A stretch of DNA of 64,000 nt from Anadara kagoshimensis (taxonomy: Eukaryota; Mollusca; Bivalvia; Arcoida; Arcidae), in NCBI GenBank assembly GCA_021292105.1, contig CM037861.1, positions 26,963,110-27,027,109 of the forward strand, written 5' to 3'. Every line of letters starts with the position of its first letter. Positions within the stretch are counted from its first letter, which is position 1. The translations under genes and the position numbers were made by a program. This document shows, piece after piece, positions 1 to 12,301 of the stretch. The notes under the pieces are model-generated. The model did not search any database. It worked only from the letters and a program-made list of their open reading frames with translations, and had not been told where the DNA came from.

Positions 1-1180
1 TGGTTACATCTTACTATGAGCCAGATAAATATCATAGAAGAGAATTTTAAAGTTGGTCATAGTTTATAGACACAGTTTTCATATATGAACATAACTGAAA
101 AAAGATACAGACAAGGATTCTGTAACATCATGAATCAATATATAGCCGTGCTGCATTTAAAGATCAGAAGCATGGTGTTATTTTTGAGGAAATGAATTGT
201 ACAACATAAGAGGTCGGAGATAACAGAATAAAGTGAAAACATTGGAGCATTTGTGAAAATTTTTCTGATAAGTCATCATAAGAATCTTGTTCCTTTTTTT
301 GAAAAATGACCAACACAAATGGGATTACTTTTCAGAAGAAATTGGAGCATTTGAAGATTATTCTGAAAAGAATCTTTTGAAAATGACCATTACAACAGGA
401 TTACTTTTCATGCTTTCAGATGAAAGATATTTCTGTCAAATTTTGTTAAGTATGGAATTGAATATTTTAAGAAGTTGCTACTTCTCTTTAGTAGTTATAT
501 GTATGTGTCCATTTTAAATGTTGTCTTGCTGAAAAGTAAAGAAAAAAGAAATAATTCATAAATCAATTTGAGTGCCAATAATGTGAAAAATCATTGTTAT
601 CACCACATCATGTACATTATTAACATTCATGCCATTTTAAATAAAACTGAAAATTACAGTTTATAGATTTGCTATCTTATCAGCATGCATGTCATCATAT
701 TTTAAGGTAACAATGAATTTCAAATAACAATTGTCATGTGAATAAAAAGTCATTTTAAATTGCAGATTTATGTAAGAGTTTAATTTAGAGAAGCAATATC
801 AGCAGTCTTCTAATATACTAAAAGGCCATTTGTCCCACTATAACATTAAGCAGCAGTTTGTTAAATTTTACCAGAGTGAATATTTACTTATCATTGGTGT
901 ACAAGGCACATTTTAAGAGTTACTTAGCATCTCTCACTATCTAGGTTCCACATGGACAGATCTTAGTGCAAGAAATTCAGTTTGCTTACCAAAGCATCAT
1001 GGTTTTCTTTGAGCACTCCAGGTTCCTCTATCATCCAATCAGGTTATCCTTATATAAGTAAAAAGGCTTAACAGGTGTAAAACACCATTGTTCATTCTAC
1101 TCACAAATTACCAGAAATGTGTGATGTCAACAAAAAAAGTAATTGTAGTGCACATTGCTGTACCTATGATAGGTTCTCAA
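1..1180. other. No gene seen
   Basis: AT-rich sequence with no exon having both splice sites and a recognisable product. A 13-base C-run follows at about 1183. Confidence 0.5.
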
Positions 1181-1189
1181 ACCCCCCCC

Positions 1190-1535
1190 CCCCCCCACCT
1201 TTTGAAGAAAGAGGGATGATACTTATATTTAATTCAAGTTTCCATTCATCCTTCCTTCCATCTTTTTGAAGTTCTTGTCTGCACAAATTCTCCGAAACTA
1301 TGAAGCACTTCAATATTTCATTAAACTTGGTACAAAGCATTAACATTGATAGGAGATGTGCATATCGTTAACCCAAGTTGGTTTGCTCATGGGGTTTCCT
1401 GGGAGTTATTGCCCTTTGAACATAAGTGCAAATCACAAAGAACCTGTTGGCGGGGGGTCCCAATTCACTGAATTTACTGTTTTCAATGTCATGGCAACCT
1501 TCATTATTCTGTATAACATTGGGGAAAACTAGCTT
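1190..1535 (+). repeat. Interspersed repeat (family C)
   Basis: It matches 33718-33990 in order: GAAGAAAG.GGGATGATA, ATCCTTCC, TCTGCACAAATTCTC-like, GAAGCACTTC, AACTTGGTACAAAGCAT, AACATTGATAGG, ATTCACTGAATTTAC. Confidence 0.7.
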
Positions 1536-1737
1536 GAACAAGAGACCCAATAAGGCCTGTAATGCTCACCTGGCACTTTATTTTATTTCATTAATAACAG
1601 CAATGTCATGTTGAATGACCCAATGATTCGCAGAAGCAGATCAGAGACTTTTGAAGATTCAAATAAAAAACTTCATCTTATATCCCCGCTTTGAAGAAAA
1701 GAATACTGTTTTTTACCTCTGTCCTAAAGAAACATTT

Positions 1738-1960
1738 TCATAACAGTTTTCTCAGCAAGTACTAATCACAGCCACTTGAAATTTTGTATGCAAGTTCAGT
1801 ATGAGGTCCCATACTGCAAGTACCAATTTAAGTCTGCCGTACATCTACTTTCTGTTTACTGACTTGGTTTATTTTCATCATATATGGTCGCAAGTTTTCT
1901 CAGCAACTACTAATCACAGCCACTTGAAATTTTGTATGCAAGTTCAGTATGAAAACCCAT
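1738..1960 (+). repeat. Direct repeat, 148-bp period, two copies
   Basis: GTTTTCTCAGCAAGTACTAA and the following AGCCACTTGAAATTTTGTAT recur at 1746 and 1894, nearly identical over ~60 bp, next to the left end of an AACAAGAGACCC-type element at 1536. Confidence 0.8.
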
Positions 1961-2711
1961 GAGGCAAGTACTGCTTTCAAGTGTGACAGACATCTTCTTA
2001 ACATTTTCTTTGTATTTTTACTTGTGTTAAAAGAGGCGTATATTAAGTGAGCAGCAACTCACAGATTTCTTATTTGTAGTATTGATGTCATGGCCATCTC
2101 AAATGTTTGGAGGTGTCTCCACATATATTACAAAGTTTAGTCTAGCCCATTTATGGACCTTCCCCATCGAATTGGGATCCAATGGGACGTGTTTTCAGAG
2201 AAGTTTATGCACAGATGCACACTTTTCTATGCCATTAGCTCAGTAAAAATTAAACCAAGTATTATATCTGGAAGACGAGTGCAATTCAAACCTTCATATC
2301 TGATGTTACTGGTACAGTATTTAAGATGTTTATCTAGTCAGTATATGCAAACATGCGTAGAGATTGGTAGACTTAAACTCAATTCAACAACAGGACCCAA
2401 CTACATTTAGCACCTGGCCTCACTTCCCTGAAGGGAGTTCACATGTTTATCTTAATTTGCCAGCTTTAAAGTTTTTACTTTGGTTTGGGATTGTGGTTTG
2501 GACATGGATTGGTATTTTTGTTTTTGGTTAAATAAATTGATGATCAACGCAAATTAATTTCAAAATAAAGCCAATGTATCCTTGTTAAATCTGCAGTTTC
2601 TTTGAAACAGTAAGGTTCAGTTTCATTCACTAACAGTATTTTCATTTTCATGCAGAGGAATTGAAATGGAGATCTACAATGATAATTTCATTTGTAGACC
2701 TTCAGTATATG

Positions 2712-3060
2712 ACCACTGTGGTAGCTAAGTTGGTAGAGATCTTGCTCTGTGGGAGGTTGTGGGTTTGAACCCTGACCAGGTCTGACCAAAGACTTGAAAG
2801 TGGGTAGTGACTGTTCTTTTGCCAAGTACTCGGTATTATAAAATCGAAGTCACAGTTCTTTCAGATGGGAACTTAAAATAAAAAGATACCATGTTACGGT
2901 AGGCATGGCACGATAAAAGAACCCTGCTGTATAATGCCATCAATCAGCACAACACATGGGCAAAATTTCTAAACCTTTGCCTATAGCTGGCAACATCTCA
3001 ATATAAGTGAAATATTCTTGACTGGAATGTTAAATCACCATTACTCAATTCTACTCAACT
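2712..3060 (+). mobile_element. SINE, tRNA-derived (family A), complete-looking
   Basis: It begins with a tRNA-like pol III promoter: box A-like TAGCTAAGTTGGTAGAG and box B GGGTTTGAACCC. A shared body follows (GACTTGAAAGTGGGTAGTGA, AAGAACCCTGCTGTATAATG, TATAAGTGAAATATTCTTGA) with a tail near CCATTACTCAA. Other copies are at 14862-15208 (-), 25076-25405 (+) and 47842-48147 (+). Confidence 0.85.
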
Positions 3061-4612
3061 TCTTCAGTATATGCTTACAAATACACATACATAACTATAT
3101 TTTGGTATGTTTAACTGTTTAAACAGTTATTTAATAATATTTATATACAAAAGCACTGGATTAAATTTTTACTATAACAATTTTCCATACATGTTACCAC
3201 TATAGTTCTTGTACATCATGAAAAAGGTGGAAGACGATAAGTTTACAAAGTAAAGATGTTTAACTACATCATTTCCATGTTTTGAGGGTACAGTTAATGA
3301 AAGTCAATTACAGGTACATAAAAATTAAAAAAAAACTCTGCAACCTGTCAATACATCAAGTTCTTCACCCCAAAATACATTTAGATAAGTTTGAATATGA
3401 AATACAGAATTTTTGTTTCATAATAAAAAATACTTACGAAAATGCCTTACCAATAGACACATTTTAATTGTCTGTGTCATTTTGAATTAAAAAGAAGGCA
3501 TCACAAGTGATACTAATCTCCTCACAATGATGTATTGTTTTAAAAAAAGGGCAATAACTCAGGGTCGCCAGTTATGAAACACAAACTTGTCCAAGATATC
3601 ATCTTGATAAACTCTTGTATCAAATTTAAATAGAAATGAAGTTTTTAGAGTGCTGACAAGGAAAGCATAACATAGGTATGTACAGGACAAATCCTTTATC
3701 CCTCCAAACTTCATTTGTGAGGGGATAATAAAGTGAAAGCCAAATGCCTCTGGTACAATCCTGAGAGCAGTTACCAGACACTAGCTCCTCAAAATTATGA
3801 CTGCAATGGCAGTCATAATTTATTATGCAAAGGTAGTTTAACAATCTATTTACTGGCATCTTCAATTACAGTTGCTATGGAAATGAAGGTATATACAATA
3901 CATGAATACTTAGTTTTAATGAAGAGTACATTGACCTGCAATTACAACCTTGGGTTCTGAAAAAGAAAATTTCACAATGAAGAACCGGTAAGTGGTACTT
4001 TCCAAATCTAGTGTTCCTGTTAATATTACCACTAAACTACAGAACTAAAGATTAATGCTACATGTATTTAATTTGATTAAATGCAGATACTAAAAATTAC
4101 TCTTAAATCCAATACCTGTACATTACAGACCTATCAAAAGTTTAACACTAAGCTAACAAATTGGCAGCCCATCTCCAACCGTTGTCACTAATGTATATCT
4201 CAACAGCTTTTTAGCAGCAGCTATTTAGGTAATTAGCTATCTATATTTTGGCCACTTGATAACCTTACTTCGACTTTTCATTTTAAAATTTTGACAGGTC
4301 AGTACTGTAAGTTATTTATGTATATATATATGCATGTTTATCTACATGTTACAATGTATTACTAAACTGTTTCAAGTTTACAGCACTAGATGGCCTATTC
4401 TGAATAAAAATCCTCATCAATAGCGCTTTAACCAAAATTGTGGAAATCCATATATTCTAACTCTAAATATGAAAGGAATGTATGAAAAATTTAGAATACC
4501 AGAAGACCACTAATCTACCATATTAACCCATTATAATGCCATAATATAAATAATAATATTTATCAAATCTGATGACAATCCTTGAGAAAAGCCTGGAAAA
4601 CATGGGCCATGA
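3061..4612. other. No gene seen
   Basis: AT-rich, non-coding on both strands. The small frames near 3282 and 3733 show no domain. Confidence 0.5.
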
Positions 4613-4702
4613 TGACCACTGCAGTAGTTCAGTCGATAGAGTGAAAACCAGAAATGGGAAGACTGTGTGTTTGATTCAGGCTAGATCTAACCAAAACTTA
4701 AA
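4613..4702 (+). mobile_element. SINE family A, 5' fragment
   Basis: It matches only the tRNA-like head (CCACTGCAGTAGTTCAGTCG and a decayed box B), then diverges. Confidence 0.6.
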
Positions 4703-5190
4703 AATTTGATTAAATTATATAAAATAAAATCAAAGGTCATTTTAGTGAAAACCTTTATAATCAAAGCACCTTGTCAACAAAATTTGAAAACAATAAAAAA
4801 CAAAAAAAATTGAGTTTTATTAATTCTTTCTAAAATAGGGTGTATAAAATTTATTGTCAGATCGTTGTTACAGGGACAAAAATCTTATAAAATATACCAA
4901 ATCAAAGTAAAAACATTGACGATTTCATATTTTTAAACTTTATTGATATCCTGATTACTTTTTGAAAAACAATAATTTCAAAATTAACAAATTTGGTTAA
5001 AATAGATAGATAAATGATATAGATTGCCTAACAAAATGGCTACCACATTACTGAAAAATTTGTCTGCTAGGGGTCCATCGGAACTATCTATATTCATGCA
5101 TTCATTTGTTGATATGATTTGCATTGGCCCTATTTATGTTATATAGATTTACCCATGCTTATAAACACTGCCAAAATATCGCTGACTGAC

Positions 5191-5425
5191 TATAGGTAAA
5201 CAACACTGACCTGTCCATTTGACCTTTGATTTAAATATCCATTATGGACTAGTAAAATTTAAGTAATAGGGATCATGCGCGTATATTTTGTCTCTATGAT
5301 GTGAAAACTAATCATGGGCGTTGTATTAACTGCTAATCCTAACGCTACCCATGCATTGGGTGGACCCTCCTATATGAATATTACTAATGAAAGGTCAAAT
5401 GGACAGGTCAATGTTGTTTGATTAT
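5191..5425. mobile_element. MITE with ~40-bp ends containing TGACCTGTCCATTTGACCTT
   Basis: The left TATAGGTAAACAACACTGAC and the right end (GGTCAAATGGACAGGTCAAT, GTTGTTTGATTATA) are inverted copies. Its interior CTACCCATGCATTGGGTGGA is shared with the 7284 copy. Confidence 0.75.
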
Positions 5426-5937
5426 ATTTTATTTTTCTTTATATACACTTGGACATAAACAAAGAATAGCTTGAATGTATGTTATACGTTTTTATAAGTT
5501 AAAATAATGTTGTTTATAGGTAGTTATCTTTAGATAAGAAGAAATCTACCTGCAAAGTATGGGTCCATGGATTTAATCAAAAGCAATTTTGTTGCTTTGG
5601 AAATTGCAAATCTGAATGCAATGATTTTAAAAATAAAGTGATCCTTATCTTATGGTAAGGTGTATATAAATAAGTATGGCACATAAAATCCCATTCATTC
5701 AATCAGCCAATCAAGTCAGATTTATAACACAAACTGTTTGTGAAGCGGGTTACATGATATACATAATATAAATGCAGATAAATACAAGATGTACGGTATA
5801 AGAAGAAACATTAGAGGTAGGAAACTCTCACGGTTTTGACCTTCTTAACTTTTTCACAGTAAGTAAGAAATTTTCATGGTTTCCAATTTTTGGAAAATGT
5901 ATGAGGGGACATTAGAAAGTTTACCTTAGAAGATATA

Positions 5938-6124
5938 CAGTAAAACCTCGTTATAATGCCCCTCGATAACTTTGCCACCTCGCTTATCGCAACACTATTT
6001 TGAAGTCCCAAAATCCGTTTTGTTTATGTTTTTCTTTATGAGCCTCCCTCAATTTATCACCAAACCCCTTTATAACGCCAAAATATGACTGAACAAATGA
6101 TGGCGATGAATCGAGGTTTTACTG
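5938..6124. mobile_element. 187-bp pogo/Tigger-like MITE
   Basis: Ends CAGTAAAACCTCG and CGAGGTTTTACTG, flanked by TA on both sides (5936-5937, 6125-6126). There is no coding content. Confidence 0.82.
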
Positions 6125-6604
6125 TATATGCAATACAAGAGTTATGGTGAAATTTGCGAATATTTTTTTCACTCGAATGTTTATTCTTATACTGTATTTA
6201 AACACAGTTTTTCGTTAAACACAGCATTTCATCACCGATTAAACTGTACAACTAATTTATTCTACAATAAATATATTCTGTATTCCATCCAATTCATATG
6301 CTAATCTTTGGTCGATCAACAAAAAATGAATAATAATCACCGACTCATCCACATGAGACCTAAAGTCTGGACAATATCCTACTGAATAAGACTAATAAGA
6401 GAGTAGGGCACAAATGATGCTTACATCATCTGACAATATCCCACTGAATAAAACAAGAGAGTAGAGCACAAATAATGCTTACATCAGCACAAATAATGCT
6501 TACATCATCATACATACAACAGAGACTTATAAATATCACAGTATTATAATAATGTCATCATGTACAACAAGTTTAAATATGTCTTTGGAATTTCATGGAC
6601 TTTA

Positions 6605-6885
6605 AAAAATAATAAAAAACTAGAACTGTCTCTTGGAACCCAAATACCCACTGTCCCCAACATCTACAAGGGTTTAATGTTTTCCTGCGACCTTGACATT
6701 TCTGATATGACCTTGGTTCAAGGTCATATATATTTTTGGACCATGAAGATTGTTCATGTAAGGTTTTATGATGGTCATCCAAAGAAATCATGAGATATGA
6801 CCCGAAGACGATTTTACAGATGGACAGACAGGCGGACAGGACAGACAGACATTGTGATTCCTATAAAACTCCCTCAAAGGGGTAC
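6605..6885 (+). repeat. Interspersed repeat with GGACAGACAGGCGGACAGG tract
   Basis: It shares ACTAGAACTGTCTCTTG, ATATGACCTTGGTTCAAGG, and the gacagacag tract with the minus-oriented copy at 30335-30580. Confidence 0.7.
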
Positions 6886-7283
6886 AAAAACTTTACAATA
6901 ATATCTAATAATATAAGTACCAGTAATCAATGCATCAAATATAAACCATTCAGATTCCAAATAATGTACAGTTTGTCAAGGCTCAAAAAATCTATTTTTT
7001 GAAAAATTTGTCTGATACCATTTTGTACCCATTCTTTACAAAAAAAAATACTCGTTTAGGGCCAGTTTTGTATTTCTCAGAATATAAGCAGCAATTTAAA
7101 GTTATTAATGGTTCATAAGTATGTCCTAGGACAAAATTTTGTAGTCTTAAACTATAATTAATGGATTTTTTAAGCCTTGTCAATTAAATTTACTGTAATA
7201 AATTGTTTATAAATAAATTTATAAAATATATAATAGACAATGTCAACAAAATAAAATGTGATTGTTCATTCTTTAATATCTGG

Positions 7284-7517
7284 TATAGGCAAACAACTTA
7301 GATCTGTCTGCTTGACCTTTCATTTAAATATTTATCACGGAACAAGTACATCTCTGTATAGGGAGCACAGGTGTTTGTTTTGTTTACATCATAGTGTAAC
7401 CTGTGCACTGTGTATGTACTGACTTGGATCTTAACACTACCCATGCATTGGGTGGATCATCCTATATGAATATTCCTAATGAAAGGTCAAGCGGACAGGT
7501 CAATGCTGTTTGACTAT
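7284..7517. mobile_element. Second copy of the 5191 MITE, just past the E2 stop codon
   Basis: Same ends (TATAGGCAAACAACTTAGAT ... GACAGGTCAATGCTGTTTGA) and interior CTACCCATGCATTGGGTGGA. It lies 43 bp downstream of the E2 stop and would fall in the 3' UTR if the transcript extends this far. Confidence 0.75.
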
Positions 7518-7559
7518 ATGTATGTATTATACATGATATTGTGGTGTTGGTACAATAGG

Positions 7560-10500
7560 CTATGTTTGTTGTACAGTTGCATAGCGTTGTGTACATTCTC
7601 TAGCCTTTCTATTAAATTCTTCTTTGTTATTTAAAAACATGCTAGCTATTTTCTCATCTGCTGGCTCTTCTGCATTAGGATGTAACAATAAAGAAGCTAT
7701 TGCCAATAAAACTGAAAATAGAAGAAAAAATTTGTCATGAATCAAAACTGAAAGTTTTATTTCTGCAGAACTGTCAACTGAAATGAGAAAACTGCACACC
7801 ATCATAGAAAACAAGTTTTCTAAATGCATTGTTCAATTGATGCTATCAGCATTTAAATGTATGAGTTCTATGGCAACTATCGGCAACTGTCAAATCTGTC
7901 TTATTACCGTAATAGTAAAAAAAAAATTAAGAGCCTTCTCAAGTAGATGTATTTACACAGATAAATGACATGTATATTGTAGATCAACTAAACTAGACTG
8001 AAGAATAATGCTAAACTTTATAAAACAAGTTATAACTGAAATTGGATGCCATTTCAAAAGCATCCACCTGAGAAATCCATGTTGTTCCAACCATTTGCAT
8101 AATCAAAATATGAACAGCTCATGGCACATCTACTCCACCTACAAATTGTTCCTGTTAATTTTCATAAAGATCTGTTGATATGAATAGTTTTTTAGAAAAG
8201 CAGCAGACAAAATGTTGCAGAAGAAGTGGAGTAAACATTATATGCCCCCCCCCCTACTTCATTTGGTGGACATAATTACCACTTCTAAACATAAGGCAAT
8301 GAAAATGCACAATTTCCAAAAGTGTGTGATTTAAGGTCTCAGTTTTGGTGTGACAATCTACGTGTGGTTGTATCACAAATATATGTATTAGTCCATGGGC
8401 TAGGTGGACCCACCGTGCACCCCCCCCCCAGGATCCTCCGACACCACTTTTTTCTGGTACCTTAGGGTGTCTAGTAATGGAATCGGGATGTTTCCCAGAA
8501 ATAAGTTGGGATGCTCTTCATGAAAAACTTCAATATTTAAGAGTACCTGAAAATTTTCAGTAAATTTCTCTATTAGGGGTAGGGTAACGTTTTTATCTTT
8601 GTTTTCAATATTATTATGCAGATACAGATCATATTTGGTACCATTGTAAAGGGAACATGTTTAGCTTTTATAAAATACAAAGTTGGTTGATGTAGCTGCT
8701 TCTATGTCGTCACTATGATGTCATAAACACAAGTTTTGAGGAAAAACGCTATAAAATCGTGTCAATTTATCCTTTATAAAATTATTTCTGTACAGCATAA
8801 TAAAACACATTAAGACAAAGTATGTTTTCCATTTACTTAATGAATTGTAGTTATAAATGATCATATATTCTCATCTTCGATAAAAGACACCACTCTATTA
8901 GAAAAAATATATTAAAGATAGCCATTTTTAAAAAATGATCGAAACGGGGTAGGGGAACGTTTTTATCTTTGTTGTCGATGATATTATGTAGATATAGATC
9001 ATATTTGGTATCATTGTAAAGGGAACAGCTTCAGCTTTTATAAAGTACAAACTTGATTGGTGTAGCTATTACTGTGACGTTTCTATGACGTCATAAACTC
9101 AATTTTTGAAGAAAAACGCTATAGAATCATTTGAAATTATACTATATGAATTTATTTCTGTACCACCCAATAAAAACATTGAGACACTGTATGCTTTTCA
9201 TTTACTTCATAAATTGTTGTTATAGATGATCATAATTCTCATTTTAAAGAAAAGACGCCACTCTGTTATGAAAAATATATTGATTTAAAGATACCCTTTT
9301 ATTTAAAGTTGATCGAATCTTAAGATTAATAGTTTTCACGATTAAAGTGACCCAGTATGTTTCTTTGTATAAATAATATCATCATCATCATCGTCATCAT
9401 CATCATCATCATCCATCATGACATCATCATCATCATCATCAATTTTTCATACATTCATAACAATACCAATTTACAAAAATGTCCAACATCATCACCCATT
9501 ATTCTATAGCTAACAAAAAGCTTAATTCATAATCTTAGTTTGAGAATGACTTTTAGTTCAAAGTATTACCAATGGTGATTTAGTAGGTGTTTTAATGGTA
9601 GTCATATGCCAAAGGATTGTTATATGCAGCTAGATCTGTGGAAACCTAAAATGTGATTTCTGCCGTTGACTAGTTGTAGCGAATAGGAAACATCAAGAAT
9701 AAATCTTTTACTTTACTGCCAACTGTATATCCTACTAACCCAGGGTGAATTTGTGCTAGATTTCGGAGCAGCTACAGTCCCAGAGATGCAGTTCCATCAT
9801 TTTTCAAACAGTTATGAGCAAAATCATAGAAATTTTCTAAAGATATTATTTATTATCTTTATGCTTTATCACTACAATGAGGTACATTATTTCGACACAA
9901 AGATTGCCATAAAGTAACATCGGTATCACCAGAAAAATTATTGACCATATAACTATAGAACAAATGTAGGAGGAGTCTATTCATTGTCAGGGCAATGCAT
10001 GGAGCAGATGTCATCTCGAACCACCAATTTATCATGACAAAGATAAAAATAAAAGCAGCCAAACAAATCCTGGAAAAAAACAGAACATGAGTTTAATGTT
10101 AGAAAATTGAAACAACTGGAAAAGAAAAAGAATTAAGATTAGTCTGAAGAACAGGTTTTATGCTTTAACAGCTATGGGTGATAATAATGAGAGCTGGGAT
10201 GTCATAAAAAGGGCATACCGGTATATCGACACAGAGAAATGGTTGTCAGAGGAAACACGGACAAAATATCCAAGGAAATACAAGAGAAAATAACAAATAA
10301 CAGAACCAGATTAGCAAAATATTAGTATGAAGGGAGTATGAGGAGGCAAAGGAAGAAATATAAAGGAACACAAACAAGTGATGAACGAAAATATATGGAA
10401 GATGGAAAATATTGTAACCGCACAAGAAATAGTAGCTAATGAAACTTAGAAAATCTATACCTAAAAACAAAGAAACACACAGGTAAACCAGCAAACACAG

Positions 10501-12201
10501 ACAGACCGGTGTAAGGAAAGGATGAAAAAAAGATCACAACAGAGGAAAGATGGGCTGAACATTTTAACTATATACCAAAAGACCACCTCCATAAGAAATA
10601 TTGGACATAACACCACATACCTTTGATAATAAAATAAGGAAGGGGTGCCAACAAAAAAGAAATAAAAAAGTATAAATCAACTTGAAAAAGGAAAAGCTAT
10701 AGGACCTAAATAAATATCTAAATTACTGTGCATCATCTGGATAAGAGAAATTATTCCAACACAATGGGAGATGGACTATCTCATTAAACTACTCAAGAGG
10801 GTAGATAATGGAGATGTAAGAACTGGAGAGGCACCATACTACCCAATGTAGCTGAGAAAATACTGTCAAAGATCATCCTTCATCGACTAAAAGATGGAAT
10901 AGAAGAGGTACTAGGTGCTCTGAACAAAACAAGCTGGTTTTAGGAAAAAAATCTTACACAGACCAAATTGCCATGCCTAGGTATAGAACAGTCAGTAGAA
11001 TAACACTATGCATTATACCTTTATAAATACTAGGTAAGTGTACATTTGTTATAGAGGTCTCAAAAGAGAAAACTATCCCCAAACATTTCATGTGAATACA
11101 CGAGTATGTCAAAGCTGTATACAAACACAAATCATCTTTAATTGCAATAAGTGGAATACACTGGACACTAACACCCGAGATAGAATATATGGGCTTCGCT
11201 GATATACGCTATTGACCCTCACATTAAATCAAATGTAGATAAAGACCACTCTACTAAACGAAACAGTTTTAAAAACTGGACTGAAGATCAACTCACACGA
11301 AACAAAATGTTGAACAACAATACAACAAAAGGTATAAATTAAGATAGTTATAAATTGAAGAGGTAATTGAGCTCTGTTACTTGGGGAGCATGATTGTTGC
11401 TGAAGAAGAAACAGAACGAGGCATCAAGAAAAGAATAAAAATATCCAGAAAAGCATTCAAAATTATAAAGAAACATATGGAAAGCTAGTCTGCCACTAAG
11501 ATAAAAAATCCAATATCCAACTCAAATGTAAAATCGTCCCTCTTATATGGTGTAGAAATGGTACCGGTGGAACTGAATTAGACATACGCTCAGAAAACCA
11601 CCAAAGGGCAAGTGTTAGAGTAGAAGGCCAAAGCTTTTGGTGAGAAATAAAAGAGACAGAACAGAATCGCTTCAATTGAAAAAATACTCTGATGGCCATA
11701 TATTGTTCAAGGAACTATTTGAACTATGTCTTTATAATGCATTGTACTGATAAAGCATATGTTATAAGAATAATGGATGGTAATGTTAAAAAATTCTATG
11801 ATTTTGCTTATGAATGTTTGAAAACATGACGGAACTGCATCTCTGGGACTGTAGCTGCTGGAAAACCTCCCACAAATTCACCTGTACAGTTTCTGAATGT
11901 TGCTAAGAGGAGGCACTGCAAGAGCCTTGATAGTGAGGCAAAAGAAATATTCTATATGTTTCATTTTCGCTACAACTAGTCTACAGAAGAAATCACATAT
12001 ATGTTAGGTTTCCACTGCTCTAGTATAGATGCAAACAACAACCCTGTGGCATATCTCCACCATTAAAACAACTATGGCAATGATAAGAACTAAAGTCATT
12101 CTCAAACTAAGATTATTAATTAAGCTTTTTGTTAGCTATAGAATAATGGGTGATGATGTTGGACATTTTTGTAAATTGTATTGTCATGAATGTATAAAAA
12201 T

Positions 12202-12264
<63 letters not shown>

Positions 12265-12265
12265 C

Positions 12266-12301
<36 letters not shown>

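Larger units (their letters stand above)
8375..9895 (+). repeat. Left arm of giant inverted repeat (E2 intron 5)
   Basis: The stretch is matched in reverse complement by 11715-13308. The outer ~1.1 kb (from GTCCATGGGCTAGGTGGACC to the ATC microsatellite) is almost identical between arms by eye; the inner ~0.45 kb is clearly more diverged but still aligns, for example around CAGCTACAGTCCCAGAGATG near 9770. The arm holds two ~370-bp tandem copies, a C-run and an (ATC)n tract. Confidence 0.9.

Noticed and set aside
9859-10062. Small frame with a hydrophobic start, as a membrane peptide
   Set aside because: It lies in a decayed repeat arm with no start context or relatives.
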